Below are positions 63,641 through 64,000 of a stretch of 64,000 bases of DNA, piece after piece. The position numbers were made by a program, and so were the translations under genes. Origin of the DNA: Ascaphus truei (taxonomy: Eukaryota > Chordata > Amphibia > Anura > Ascaphidae); NCBI GenBank assembly GCA_036426205.1, contig CM071579.1:14206915-14270914 (forward strand), read 5' to 3'. Each line of letters opens with the position of its first letter. The first letter of the stretch is position 1. Under the pieces are notes generated by a model that worked only from the letters and a program-made list of their open reading frames with translations, did not search any database and was not told the DNA's origin.

Positions 63641-64000
63641 GTTTTTGTTTCGATCAGTTATCGGCGCGGGCGTCCGGGGGGGCGGGCTGGGGGGGGTTGG
63701 GGGTGGGTGGGCCGCGGTTCTGGTGGGGGAGCCGGGTCCGGGGGGGGTGTGGGGGGGGGTCCTCCTCCGCTTTAAGATTGCCGGGGGACCGGTAGGACAA
63801 AAGCCAGGAAGCCAGGACGTGTACCCGGGGGGGCCGGTGATGGTTGCTATGTTATATGCCTCCGCGAGATCCGCTCTGATAAGGCGTTGACAGCGACAGT
63901 CCGTGTCTCATCTTCCGTTGCGTCCCTTCGTGAGGCAGTCGGCGGGACGGGCGGGTGAGTGCCCAGTAAAAGGGATCTTAATTCGGAGGGGATTCTACCA
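63641..64000 (+). other. GC-rich, G-run-rich terminus
   Basis: Sharp shift to G-rich sequence (runs of 6-9 G near 63675-63760), then a CpG-containing stretch GATCCGCTCTGATAAGGCGT and a donor-like GGGCGGGTGAGTGCC (GTGAGT at 63955-63960). It could be the start of a CpG-rich region belonging to a gene beyond the window, or a GC-rich repeat. The window ends before this can be judged. Confidence 0.3.

Overview
This window looks like non-coding chromosomal DNA from a vertebrate, most likely an anuran amphibian. There is no dense gene packing and there are no operons. I could support no intact host protein-coding gene and no rRNA or tRNA gene. The sequence is filled with microsatellites, minisatellites, short inverted-repeat DNA transposons, tRNA-derived SINEs, one decayed LINE and one LTR. 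The amphibian assignment rests on recognising the style of the repeats (palindromic hAT elements, TWA-flanked MITEs, repeats with a hairpin followed by CGAAACGCGT). It is an inference.

Layout. 0-3.7 kb: two tandem copies of a ~1.87-kb unit (minisatellite, hAT insertion, GT repeat, pyrimidine tract), the first copy full of small indels. 3.8-5.2 kb: a 33-bp minisatellite split by other DNA and by a foldback element. 5.2-16 kb: SINE, hAT and mariner-like MITEs, an 11-unit minisatellite and a nested hAT/Harbinger-like pair. 16-20 kb: two Harbinger-like MITEs, a SINE, a G-rich 22-bp array and a 25-bp array, part of which lies between the arms of a foldback. 20-24.6 kb: hAT copies, another 25-bp array and a TTAA-flanked MITE. 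24.7-32.5 kb: a large inverted duplication with 30-bp arrays on the inner side of each arm; the right side is rich in small indels. 33-43.8 kb: Harbinger-like, hAT and foldback MITEs, one foldback carrying degenerate TTAGGG-type DNA that was itself hit by a hAT with a perfect 8-bp target duplication. 44.3-46.0 kb: a probable solo LTR with a 5-bp target duplication. 46-56 kb: mostly unique AT-rich DNA with scattered MITEs. 57.2-58.1 kb: a G-rich array. 58-63.4 kb: hAT and SINE copies, mariner-type MITEs, a 5'-truncated RTE-type LINE on the minus strand and a ~1-kb foldback. The last 350 bases are GC-rich.

The most interesting observation is a recurring hairpin-CGAAA motif, in at least two places arranged like a hammerhead ribozyme (38.55 and 49.92-49.96 kb), with weaker relatives at 4.80-4.88 and 19.63-19.87 kb. 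There is no cooperating gene set: the window records repeat insertion and tandem amplification, and part of the tandem structure may be assembly error.
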